Shown piece after piece: positions 1 through 5,425 of a stretch of DNA of 8,351 nucleotides. The notes under the pieces were generated by a model, which did no database searches, was not told the DNA's origin, and saw only the letters and a program-made list of their open reading frames with translations. Within the stretch, counting starts at the first letter, position 1. Every line of letters starts with the position of its first letter. The DNA comes from an uncultured Opitutia bacterium (lineage in GTDB: Bacteria; Verrucomicrobiota; Verrucomicrobiia; Opitutales; UBA953). Both the position numbers and the translations under genes were made by a program. The stretch lies in NCBI GenBank assembly GCA_903895475.1, contig CAITUF010000105.1, positions 1 through 8,351 of the forward strand. The letters are read 5' to 3'.

Positions 1-98
1 ACCGGGATATGGGCGACCTTGATGGCATTAAACTGATCGTGCTTGGCGTTGTGGTTTTCGCCCCAGCCGTCGCGGATAACAAGGAGTGTGGTGGACAT
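1..98 (-). CDS. gpmI: Cofactor-independent phosphoglycerate mutase, N-terminal fragment
   Basis: Only the first 32 codons are present, reading leftward from an ATG at 98-96; the rest lies outside the window. The peptide starts MSTTLLVIRDGWGENHNAKH and continues QFNAIKVAHIP. The hydrophobic strand followed by (I/L)xDGWG and a downstream N-A-(I/K)-x-x-A-x-x-P segment is the N-terminal signature of 2,3-bisphosphoglycerate-independent phosphoglycerate mutase of the alkaline phosphatase superfamily. The Asp of DGWG (residue 10) is a metal ligand in that family. The enzyme interconverts 3- and 2-phosphoglycerate in glycolysis and gluconeogenesis in the cytoplasm. No Shine-Dalgarno is seen ahead of the start. 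The gene is divergent from coaB, with the repeat-rich region between them. Another alkaline-phosphatase-superfamily mutase is possible, since only the N-terminus is visible. Confidence 0.72.
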   Translation of the reverse strand, partial: MSTTLLVIRDGWGENHNAKHDQFNAIKVAHIP

Positions 99-113
99 AA
101 ATGAGTAAGGGGA

Positions 114-143
114 GGAATAGGGTGGACTTACCCCTGCTGGCAA
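114..143 (-). promoter_or_regulatory. Weak candidate promoter for gpmI
   Basis: Read on the minus strand, TTGCCA (143-138, five of six matches to the sigma-70 -35 box) is followed after 18 bases by TATTCC (119-114, three of six to the -10 box), about 15 bases ahead of the gpmI ATG. The spacing is acceptable but the -10 box is poor and the implied leader would be very short. This is the only candidate I see in the short unique sequence between gpmI and the repeats. Confidence 0.2.
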
Positions 144-151
144 GAAGCAGG

Positions 152-163
152 TGCGCCGGCGCA
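152..163. repeat. Perfect 12-bp palindrome TGCGCCGGCGCA
   Basis: TGCGCCGGCGCA equals its own reverse complement. It directly precedes the octamer-repeat module in the gpmI-coaB region and is not present at the equivalent place in the downstream copies. It could be a dimeric regulator site or a further hairpin of the repeat cluster; nothing in the sequence decides between these. Confidence 0.5.
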
Positions 164-164
164 G

Positions 165-219
165 GTGCAAAAGTGCAAATCGGAGCGGAGCTCCTGTGCA
201 AAGGTGAAAAAGTGAATAA
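165..219 (+). repeat. Octamer repeats flanking a hairpin, copy A
   Basis: Two octamers (GTGCAAAA 165-172, GTGCAAAT 173-180) are followed by C, the hairpin GGAGC-GGA-GCTCC (182-194), T, and then three more octamers (GTGCAAAG 196-203, GTGAAAAA 204-211, GTGAATAA 212-219). The same arrangement, two octamers then C-hairpin-T then two octamers, recurs at 7339-7385 and 7448-7492. The order of repeats around a hairpin recalls iteron-plus-hairpin recognition sites, but no binding protein is known from the window. Confidence 0.8.
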
Positions 220-244
220 AAACAGGTAGGGGCGTGGCAGGACA

Positions 245-272
245 GATTACAGAGTACGGAGTACGGATTACG
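245..272 (+). repeat. 7-bp tandem array (GATTACA/GAGTACG), copy A1
   Basis: Four contiguous heptamers: GATTACA, GAGTACG, GAGTACG, GATTACG. They lead directly into GAGGAAAGGTAGGGGC, as in the downstream arrays, which are followed by GAGGGAAGGTAGGGGC. The consensus is GAKTACR. The period of seven is out of phase with codons and argues against coding function. Confidence 0.85.
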
Positions 273-279
273 GAGGAAA

Positions 280-343
280 GGTAGGGGCGTGGCTTTGCCG
301 CGCCCTCCTATGGTGGAGGACAAGGCGAAGCCTTGCCCCTACC
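280..343 (+). repeat. Cloverleaf-like fold: outer 9-bp stem enclosing three hairpins
   Basis: GGTAGGGGC (280-288) is the exact reverse complement of GCCCCTACC (335-343). Between them lie GGCGTGGC-TTT-GCCGCGCC (286-304, one G-T wobble), a smaller CCTCC/GGAGG stem around a TATGGT loop (about 304-319) and CAAGGC-GAA-GCCTTG (321-335). The first hairpin shares its outermost bases with the outer stem, so the two forms compete or stack. It lacks tRNA landmarks such as a GTTCRA T-loop. Confidence 0.6.
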
Positions 344-360
344 CGCGGGCGGAGCCCGCG
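344..360 (+). repeat. Hairpin CGCGGGC-GGA-GCCCGCG (GNA triloop)
   Basis: Perfect 7-bp stem with a GGA loop closed by C-G. The counterpart at 7596-7612 differs at two bases that pair with each other (G348-C356 here, A7600-T7608 there), a compensatory change. Confidence 0.8.
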
Positions 361-371
361 AGAGGCAGCTA

Positions 372-392
372 GGTTGGCACGCAGTGCCAACC
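372..392 (+). repeat. Hairpin with GTTGGCAC-GCA-GTGCCAAC core, first copy
   Basis: The 8-bp perfect stem (373-380 with 384-391) around a GCA loop extends by a further G-C pair, and TAG/CTA can pair beyond one bulged C. It is followed by CCTACC. Exact copies of the 19-nt core occur at 421-439, 7625-7643 and 7750-7768, all in the same orientation. Confidence 0.85.
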
Positions 393-420
393 CTACCTCG
401 ATACAGCCCGATGCCGCTAT

Positions 421-439
421 GTTGGCACGCAGTGCCAAC
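421..439 (+). repeat. Hairpin GTTGGCAC-GCA-GTGCCAAC, second copy
   Basis: Identical 19-nt core to the copy 48 bp upstream, again followed by CCCTACC. The bases just left of it (TAT instead of TAG) differ, so the conserved unit is the hairpin plus its right flank. Confidence 0.85.
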
Positions 440-455
440 CCTACCAAAGGCAACT

Positions 456-479
456 AGGGCAGCACGTGGAGCTGTCCCT
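456..479 (+). repeat. Hairpin AGGGCAGC / GCTGTCCCT
   Basis: AGGGCAGC (456-463) pairs with GCTGTCCCT (471-479) with one bulged base around a 7-nt loop containing part of CACGTG. It is followed by ACC, giving the same CCCTACC right flank as the other hairpins, but its loop is not of the GNA type. It appears to be a related family member with a different cap. Confidence 0.65.
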
Positions 480-531
480 ACCCCGATACAAAGTGAAAAG
501 GGGGACCGGGGGCCGGAAGGAGGCTTGTTTG

Positions 532-566
532 CTTACTCTGTACTCCGTACTCCGGACTCTGTAATC
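532..566 (-). repeat. 7-bp tandem array, inverted copy A2
   Basis: On the minus strand five heptamers run from 566 to 532: GATTACA, GAGTCCG, GAGTACG, GAGTACA, GAGTAAG. With the plus-strand array at 245-272 this brackets the hairpin cluster between inverted repeats, the only inverted copy of the array in the window. Confidence 0.8.
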
Positions 567-626
567 CGCTTCCCCCTTGTTTTCAGCGGGGGGTTTGGTC
601 AAAGTAGTCACCACCCCTGTACGCCC

Positions 627-1280
627 TTGGCTATCCGTTGTCTCATCACCGCTGGACCGACCCGAGAGTTCTTCGACCCGGTTCGGTTCGTTAGCAACCC
701 CTCGACGGGGAAGATGGGCTTTGCTATCGCCGCGGCAGCGAAGGCGGCGGGTTGGACGGTGGACCTGGTTTCGGGTCCGGTAGCCTTGCCCGAGCCGGCA
801 GGCGTGATGCTCTACCCGGTCGTCACCGCGGACGAGATGCTCCGTCAGACGGATGCTCTCTTCGGCCCCTGCGACGTGCTTATCATGACCGCCGCCGTCA
901 GCGATTGGCGCCCCAAGGTCATGCATCCGCAGAAGCTTAAGAAGGACGGCGCTGGCCTGACGGTTGAGTTTGAGCCGGTGCCCGATATCTTGGCCACCTT
1001 AGCCCAGCGCCGTCGTCCAGATCAGCTCTTGGTTGGTTTTGCCGCTGAGACTGAGAACGTCGAAGCCAACGCCCTCGCCAAGCTGGACCGTAAAGGCATC
1101 GACCTCGTTGCCGCGAATTCCGTTGCCGGGCCCGATGGCGCTTTCGGCAACGAACTGAACCGACTCATTTTGCTGGGCCATGATGGCTTCCGTCAGGCGC
1201 TCGGTCCGGCGACCAAGGCCGTCGTCGCGGAGCAACTCATTGCCGCCCTTATTGCGCGCCTCGCTGCGCCGACCCGCTGA
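627..1280 (+). CDS. coaB: Phosphopantothenate-cysteine ligase, stand-alone CoaB domain
   Basis: CoaB condenses 4'-phosphopantothenate with cysteine, using a nucleotide triphosphate, in cytoplasmic coenzyme A synthesis. From a TTG start the protein is 217 residues and begins MAIRCLITAGPTREFFDPVR. Family motifs occur in order: ITAGPT (7-12), VSNPSTGKMGFAIA (22-35, with the Asn equivalent to E. coli Dfp N210), TAAVSDWRP (about 88-96), KLKK (103-106, equivalent to the catalytic Lys289 region), VGFAAET (136-142) and AANSVAG (about 162-168). The flavin-dependent decarboxylase half (CoaC) that is usually fused upstream in Dfp is absent, so it must be encoded elsewhere. The frame stays open up to an ATG at 333, but that extension only translates the palindromic repeats and is not family sequence; no ATG lies closer than 411. 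ATC at 633 is the other start possibility. No ribosome binding site is visible. Confidence 0.9.
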   Translation: MAIRCLITAGPTREFFDPVRFVSNPSTGKMGFAIAAAAKAAGWTVDLVSGPVALPEPAGVMLYPVVTADEMLRQTDALFGPCDVLIMTAAVSDWRPKVMHPQKLKKDGAGLTVEFEPVPDILATLAQRRRPDQLLVGFAAETENVEANALAKLDRKGIDLVAANSVAGPDGAFGNELNRLILLGHDGFRQALGPATKAVVAEQLIAALIARLAAPTR

Positions 1281-1282
1281 CC

Positions 1283-2452
1283 ATGGCTCGCCGTCGCTTC
1301 AGCCCGTTGGACCGTGTCTTAGGACGCATTGATGACCTCGATGCGCAGAACCTGGCAATCCTCGCCCGTCGTCTCGAGCGGGAACGTGACCTCATGGAGA
1401 CCGTCTTGGACACCCTCCGTGAAGGCGTCATTGTGCTCTCGCACGACAGCGCGATCGAGTATGCCAATACCGCGGCCGTTCGCCTCTTGGGCGTCAGCGA
1501 AGAAGCTGTCAATGGTTCGGAATTGCGCCGCGTTGCTCCGGATATCGCCAAAGCCTTGGACATGCCCGTTGCGGTTGAAGCCCTGACCCGTGAGGTCGAA
1601 GTCCGTTATCCCGAGTCGCGGGTACTGCGCCTACACCTCGCACGCGTGGGTGGTTCGCAAGATGCGGACCGGGCCCGCCGCGTTGCCGTCCTGAGCGACA
1701 TCACCGCTGAGCGCGTGCAGACTGAGGACCGCGTTGAAAGCGAGCGCATCGACTCCATCGTCGCCCTCGCTGCGGGTGTCGCGCATGAAGTCGGCAATCC
1801 CTTGAACGCCATTGGCATTCACCTGCAGCTTCTGCAGCGCGAAGCGGAGAAATTAGGGGATAGCCCGGCGGCGGAGAAAGTGCGTAACGCCGCACAAGTC
1901 TGCCGTTCGGAGATCACGCGCCTCGATGGCATTGTCCGCGACTTCCTCGGCGCGGTGCGGCACGCCCCGCCGGACCTAGTAGACGCCGACCTCGTCACCG
2001 TCGTCGCGGAGACCATGAACCTTTTGAAAGACCAGTGCGGCCAGTTGGGCATACGCGTGGCCGTCGACGTCGCCAACGACATCCCGCTGATCATGGCGGA
2101 CCGTAATCAGGTCAAGCAGGCCCTCTTCAACGTCATGAAGAACGCCCTCGAAGCCATGGACCGGGGCGGCGAGATCTTCATCCACCTCGAAGCCGACGAC
2201 GAGTGGGTCGTCCTTTCGGTGAAAGATACCGGCGTCGGCATCCCGGCCGATAAGCTCACCCGCGTCTTTGATGCCTATTACACCACTAAAGCCTCGGGGG
2301 GTGGGTTGGGCATGTTGATTTTGCTACGAATCCTCCGGGCCCACGGCGGCACCGTGGATATTCAGAGCACCCCGAATATCGGGACCACTGTAACGCTCCG
2401 TTTCCCGCTTAAGCATCGCCGGGTAAAGACCCTAGATGCCCCTCGGGCTTGA
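1283..2452 (+). CDS. Cytoplasmic PAS-type sensor histidine kinase, NtrB-like
   Basis: 389 residues with no membrane segment. Residues 22-60 contain a charged helix (probable coiled coil) leading into a PAS-like fold (about 35-145: LDTLREGVIVLSHDSAIEYA, ending SDITAER, a typical PAS exit). The HisKA domain has the H-box AAGVAHEVGNPLNAI (163-177) with phospho-acceptor His168. The HATPase domain shows the N-box NVMKNALEAM (283-292), G1 DTGVGIP (315-321), the F-box around F329 with YYTTK, and G2 SGGGLGM (338-344). It therefore looks fully active. The H-box resembles NtrB/AtoS-type kinases that partner sigma-54 activators, but no response regulator is in the window. It starts 2 nt after the coaB stop codon, so the two are probably co-transcribed and translationally coupled, although no functional link with CoA synthesis is evident. 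The signal is unknown and presumably intracellular. Confidence 0.9.
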   Translation: MARRRFSPLDRVLGRIDDLDAQNLAILARRLERERDLMETVLDTLREGVIVLSHDSAIEYANTAAVRLLGVSEEAVNGSELRRVAPDIAKALDMPVAVEALTREVEVRYPESRVLRLHLARVGGSQDADRARRVAVLSDITAERVQTEDRVESERIDSIVALAAGVAHEVGNPLNAIGIHLQLLQREAEKLGDSPAAEKVRNAAQVCRSEITRLDGIVRDFLGAVRHAPPDLVDADLVTVVAETMNLLKDQCGQLGIRVAVDVANDIPLIMADRNQVKQALFNVMKNALEAMDRGGEIFIHLEADDEWVVLSVKDTGVGIPADKLTRVFDAYYTTKASGGGLGMLILLRILRAHGGTVDIQSTPNIGTTVTLRFPLKHRRVKTLDAPRA

Positions 2453-2483
2453 AACTTTACGCATAATCGTTTGTCTTAACCCT

Positions 2484-3137
2484 ATGTCCCTGAAGACCCT
2501 CGCCCTTGCTCTAATGGTTTTACCCCTCGCGCTCGTCGCCGAGGAGAAGATCCTGCCACTCGTCCTACCGAAGTCCGTGGCTCTCGGCACCCCGAAGCCG
2601 ATGAAAATCGATAACCTCGAGCCAATTTCGAAGACCCCGCGCGTGTTGCCGAAAGTCCCGGCCGAAGCTGTGAACCTGGCCAAAGGTGCGCCCGTGACCT
2701 CGAGTGCCAAGGAGGCCGCTGCCGGCGATTTCTCTTATGTCACGGACGGGGACAAGGGTGGCGAAGAAGGCTTTGAAGTCGAACTCCCGCGTGGCCACCA
2801 CTGGGTGCAGGTCGAGCTCCCCTCGGCCTCGGTCATCCATGCGATTGCCGTGTGGCATTTCCACCGCGAACGTCGCGTCTATTTCAATGTCGTCGTGCAG
2901 ATCTCGGATGACCCTGACTTCAAGAAGGACGTCACCACTGTCTACAACAACGACGGCACCGACGAGCTCGGCCTCGGCAAGGGCAAGGACTACTGCTACT
3001 ACGAGTCTAACGAAGGCCGCGTGATTCCGGTGGCCGCCGTTAAAGGCCGCTACATTCGCTTCCATTCCAAGGGTAACTCCGCTGGCCCCTCGAATGACTA
3101 CGTCGAAGCCGAAGTGTGGGGCACCCCGGCCAAGTAG
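2484..3137 (+). CDS. Secreted discoidin (F5/8 type C)-like protein
   Basis: The chosen ATG gives 217 residues starting MSLKTLALALMVLPLALVAE, a short signal peptide with likely cleavage after Ala19. An in-frame ATG at 2436 overlaps the kinase gene and would put 16 extra residues ahead of the signal peptide, so it is rejected. After a Pro-rich linker (20-62), residues 64-213 look like a galactose-binding-like/discoidin beta-sandwich: NLAKGAPVTSSA, a VTDGD segment, HHWVQVELPSASVIHAIAVW, FNVVVQISDDPDF, then GRYIRFHSKGN and a final VEAEVWG. In this family the fold binds carbohydrates or cell-surface ligands. There is no attached catalytic domain, so it may be a stand-alone binding or envelope protein. 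It lies between the kinase and ispH with gaps of 31 and 53 nt, so it could belong to the same transcript. The ligand is not predictable. Confidence 0.75.
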   Translation: MSLKTLALALMVLPLALVAEEKILPLVLPKSVALGTPKPMKIDNLEPISKTPRVLPKVPAEAVNLAKGAPVTSSAKEAAAGDFSYVTDGDKGGEEGFEVELPRGHHWVQVELPSASVIHAIAVWHFHRERRVYFNVVVQISDDPDFKKDVTTVYNNDGTDELGLGKGKDYCYYESNEGRVIPVAAVKGRYIRFHSKGNSAGPSNDYVEAEVWGTPAK

Positions 3138-3190
3138 GCCTTCGCTCGACTTTGCTTGAACCAAGCCGGCTTCCCGCCACCGTGGGAGCC

Positions 3191-4063
3191 GTGAAGGTCA
3201 TCCGAGCCAAATCCGCTGGTTTCTGTTGGGGCGTTGAGCGCGCCATCGATATCGCGCGCGAGTACGCCCAGAAGGGCCGTCACCCCGTGTATACGGATGG
3301 TCCCCTGATCCATAATCGCCAGATGATGGAAGTCCTCACCGGTGAAGGCATCCGCGAAGTTGGCGACTACACCAGCGAAGCGAAGTTAGCTGTGAACAGC
3401 TCCACCGACGCGAATGCCGTCATGGTGGTCCGTGCGCATGGCATCTCGCCGGAACGCCGTGCTTACCTCAAGTCGCTGGGTATGGAATTCCGCGACGCCA
3501 CCTGTCCGGACGTCGGCATCATTGCGGGTAAGGTGCGCATGCATGCTAAGAAAGGCTTTCGCACCGTCATCTTCGGAGACCCTAAGCACCCCGAAGTCAT
3601 GGGCCTCCTCGGTTATGCCGAAGGCCTAGGGCACGTCATTTCTAACCCTGCCGACATCGACGCCTTGCCTGACCTCGGCGACAAAGTCTGCATGGTCTCA
3701 CAGTCGACCATGTTTACCGACGAGTTCGAGAATCTCGCCACGCGGCTGAAGACCCGCTTTCCGGCCACCCTAGTTTTCGACACCATCTGTGGAGCCACTA
3801 AGGATCGTCAGGCCGACATCAGTGAGCTCAAGCAGCAGGGCTGCCAGGCAATTGTCGTGATTGGTGGCCGTCATTCGGCGAACACCGTCAAACTCGCCAA
3901 ACTCGTCGAAATCCAGGGTATGCCCTGTTACCACGTCGAGACCGCCGCCGAGCTCGATTTTAACGCCTTGGGTAGGTACGGCGTCGTCGGTGTCACCGCT
4001 GGTGCCTCGACCCCGGCCTTCCTGATTGATGAAGTCTGCCGGAAGCTCTCTGAACTCGCTTAA
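3191..4063 (+). CDS. ispH: 4-hydroxy-3-methylbut-2-enyl diphosphate reductase
   Basis: IspH (LytB) is the last enzyme of the MEP pathway, reducing HMBPP to IPP and DMAPP with an Fe-S cluster. A GTG start at 3191 gives 290 residues beginning MKVIRAKSAGFCWGVERAID, which places the first cluster cysteine at Cys12 exactly as in E. coli. The other two are Cys105 (DATCPDV) and Cys200 (DTICGATKDRQ). Substrate-pocket motifs are present: GPLIHN (His41), RAHGIS (His83), KHPEV (His133, Glu135), STMFTDEF, the GGRHSANT segment (226-232) and TAGASTP (269-275). The frame is open upstream to an ATG at 3116 inside the preceding gene, but that extension is not family sequence; GTG at 3182 is a further possibility. 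GGGAG at 3184-3188 is a weak ribosome binding site set very close to the start. Confidence 0.95.
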   Translation: MKVIRAKSAGFCWGVERAIDIAREYAQKGRHPVYTDGPLIHNRQMMEVLTGEGIREVGDYTSEAKLAVNSSTDANAVMVVRAHGISPERRAYLKSLGMEFRDATCPDVGIIAGKVRMHAKKGFRTVIFGDPKHPEVMGLLGYAEGLGHVISNPADIDALPDLGDKVCMVSQSTMFTDEFENLATRLKTRFPATLVFDTICGATKDRQADISELKQQGCQAIVVIGGRHSANTVKLAKLVEIQGMPCYHVETAAELDFNALGRYGVVGVTAGASTPAFLIDEVCRKLSELA

Positions 4064-4084
4064 AATCGGGGTCGGGGCGGTTTT

Positions 4085-4167
4085 CTGTAAAGGGGGAGCC
4101 TATTTATAACACTACACTATACGGTCGGACTTGCGGTGGGCGGGGCAGGGGGTAGGTTAACCGCACT
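4085..4167 (+). promoter_or_regulatory. AT-rich leader with possible promoter for lemA cluster
   Basis: The 104-bp gap after ispH contains the only AT-rich patch in this coding block, with TATAAC at 4105-4110 and TATACG at 4118-4123 as possible -10 boxes. No convincing -35 box sits at the right distance. A new transcription unit starting here is likely from the gap size alone. The promoter position itself is a guess. Confidence 0.3.
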
Positions 4168-4764
4168 ATGGGTCCCATCGTCATACTTCTTGTTCTCCTC
4201 GCCGTCCTCGTTTTCGTCGGCTTCTTCCTGGTCGGCATCTACAACACCCTCGTCGGGTTGCGGAACCGCTTCAAGAACGCGTTCGCTCAGGTGGACGTGC
4301 AGCTGAAGCGCCGTTACGACCTGATCCCGAACCTCGTCGAAACCGCCAAGGGTTACATGGCCCATGAAAGCGGCACGCTGACCGCGGTCGTCGAAGCCCG
4401 TGCCAAGGCCACGCAGGCCAACGTCCGTTTTGCCGGCAACCCGACCGACCCAGCCGCTATGCGTGACCTCGCGCAGGCTGAGTCTGGCCTGAGCGGCGCC
4501 CTTGGTAAGCTCATGGTTGTCTCCGAGAACTACCCGGAACTCAAGGCTGACGCCACCATGCGTACCCTCATGGAAGAACTCGCCTCGACCGAGAACCGCA
4601 TCGCCTTCTCCCGGCAGGCCTTCAACGACTCCGTGCAAGAGTACAACACCTCGCGCGAAGTCTTCCCGAACGTCTTCGTGGCGAACTCCTTTGGTTTCCT
4701 CCCGGCCGAGCTCTTTAAGATTGAGAACGACATCGAGAAGGTTGCCCCGACGGTGAAGTTCTAA
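4168..4764 (+). CDS. lemA: LemA family membrane protein
   Basis: 198 residues, close to the usual length of the family. An N-terminal membrane anchor (4-26) is followed by the LemA core: YNTLVGLRNRFKNAFAQVDV (25-44), the hallmark LKRRYDLIPNLVETAKGY (46-63), SENYPELKAD (119-128), and TENRIAFSRQAFNDSVQEYN (141-160), ending in a loop with F/P residues (SFGFLP) and a short tail. The structure is mainly long helices facing away from the membrane anchor; the biochemical role of the family is unclear. LemA genes are often found beside HtpX-like M48 proteases, and here one follows two genes downstream. That supports a shared role in envelope protein quality control, which is inference from context. 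No good Shine-Dalgarno is seen; TAGG lies about 12 nt upstream of the ATG. Confidence 0.93.
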   Translation: MGPIVILLVLLAVLVFVGFFLVGIYNTLVGLRNRFKNAFAQVDVQLKRRYDLIPNLVETAKGYMAHESGTLTAVVEARAKATQANVRFAGNPTDPAAMRDLAQAESGLSGALGKLMVVSENYPELKADATMRTLMEELASTENRIAFSRQAFNDSVQEYNTSREVFPNVFVANSFGFLPAELFKIENDIEKVAPTVKF

Positions 4765-4780
4765 GTCTCCGCCGTATTCC

Positions 4781-5398
4781 ATGGGCCTCTTTGCTACCCT
4801 CAACCCTGAGCAACTCGGCCGCGTTCAGCGGGCCCGGACTGCACAGAACCCCTTCGATATTGGTGCGTGCCTCACGCAGTCCTTCGCAGCGCTCAAGCGT
4901 GATTTTTGGAATGTCGTGCTGGTGAATCTGGTCTACCTGTTCCTCTGCGGCTTCCTGATCACCCTCCCGCCGTTGACTATTGGTTTGAGCCGCTTCAACG
5001 AGAAGGTCTTGGATGGTAAACCCGCGGGAATGGAGGACCTCTTTAGTGGCTTCGAGCAGTTTGGTTCCTCGTGGCTATTGATGTTAGTCATGATCCCCTT
5101 CCTGCTGGTCGGATTCTTACTCTGTTTCATCCCGGGCTATTACCTCGCGATCGCATGGTGCTGGTCCTGGAGCCTTTTGGCTGACCGTCGTGGGACTTTC
5201 TGGGAGTGCTTGGAAATGAGCCGACAAGCCGTCACTGCGCATTGGGGCTGGGCCTTCCTCCTCCTCTTCGTGGCTAACCTTGTTTCGCAAGTTGGCATCA
5301 TCGCTTGCTGCATCGGCATCTTCGCGACCCTTCCGCTGCAAGCCCTGATGGTCACGGCCGCTTATCGTCGGCTCTTTGCTGAGCCGCCGGTCGCCTAA
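4781..5398 (+). CDS. Multi-pass inner-membrane protein of unknown function
   Basis: 205 residues starting 16 nt after the lemA stop codon. A soluble N-terminus with NPFDIGACLTQSFAALKRDF (23-42) precedes hydrophobic stretches at about 43-69, 97-134 and 155-195, enough for five or six membrane passes. PGYYLAIAWCWSWSLLADR (118-136) followed by an amphipathic segment (WECLEMSRQAV, 141-151) before the next membrane span resembles the repeated layout of DUF975/YciC-like and glycerophosphodiesterase-membrane-domain families. I cannot assign it firmly to any of them and no catalytic motif is visible. Its place between lemA and the M48 protease suggests it works with them, for example as a membrane partner or substrate adaptor; this is inference only. 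Confidence 0.8.
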   Translation: MGLFATLNPEQLGRVQRARTAQNPFDIGACLTQSFAALKRDFWNVVLVNLVYLFLCGFLITLPPLTIGLSRFNEKVLDGKPAGMEDLFSGFEQFGSSWLLMLVMIPFLLVGFLLCFIPGYYLAIAWCWSWSLLADRRGTFWECLEMSRQAVTAHWGWAFLLLFVANLVSQVGIIACCIGIFATLPLQALMVTAAYRRLFAEPPVA

Positions 5399-5425
5399 CC
5401 CCTGAGTCGCCCCATGGCGGCCACC

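Larger units (their letters stand above)
266..397 (+). repeat. Long repeat, upstream copy (partner at 7516-7649)
   Basis: This block matches 7516-7649 almost base for base from the last heptamer through the hairpins at 286-304, 321-335, 344-360 and 372-392, ending in CCCTACC. The main divergence is an internal segment (about 305-320 against 7555-7572). Remaining differences mostly fall in stems or loops and keep pairing. Two copies more than 7 kb apart, both strictly intergenic, show a dispersed repeat family. Confidence 0.85.
99..626. other. Divergent intergenic region filled with composite repeats
   Basis: This 528-bp stretch separates gpmI (minus) from coaB (plus) and contains no credible gene. 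From left to right it holds a short unique leader (99-151), a 12-bp palindrome (152-163), octamer repeats around a hairpin (165-219), a 7-bp tandem array (245-272), a cluster of hairpins (280-479), a CAAAGTGAAAAGGGGG motif (489-504), an inverted 7-bp array (532-566) and a G-rich stretch ahead of coaB (580-600). Open frames across it in several phases are low-complexity readings of the repeats. Any promoters for gpmI and coaB must lie in or beside these repeats. Confidence 0.85.

Noticed and set aside
280..343. Cloverleaf-like fold as a tRNA gene
   Set aside because: Outer stem is 9 bp, there is no T-loop GTTCRA sequence, no anticodon arm of proper size and no CCA-compatible end.
165..566. CRISPR array
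   Set aside because: Repeat units are 7-8 bp tandem or hairpin modules without regular 25-40 bp spacers, and no cas gene is present.
441..926. 161-codon minus-strand open frame over coaB and the repeats
   Set aside because: It is antisense to the well-supported coaB and reads repeat sequence at its end; no family resemblance.
2565..3164. 199-codon minus-strand frame opposite the discoidin gene
   Set aside because: Antisense shadow caused by GC-rich codon bias; the plus-strand frame has a signal peptide and a recognisable fold pattern.
4062..4084. Terminator after ispH (AAAATCG paired with CGGTTTT)
   Set aside because: The 7-bp stem is mostly A-T, includes a T-G pair, has a 9-nt loop, and the only T-run is part of the stem. 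Too weak to call.
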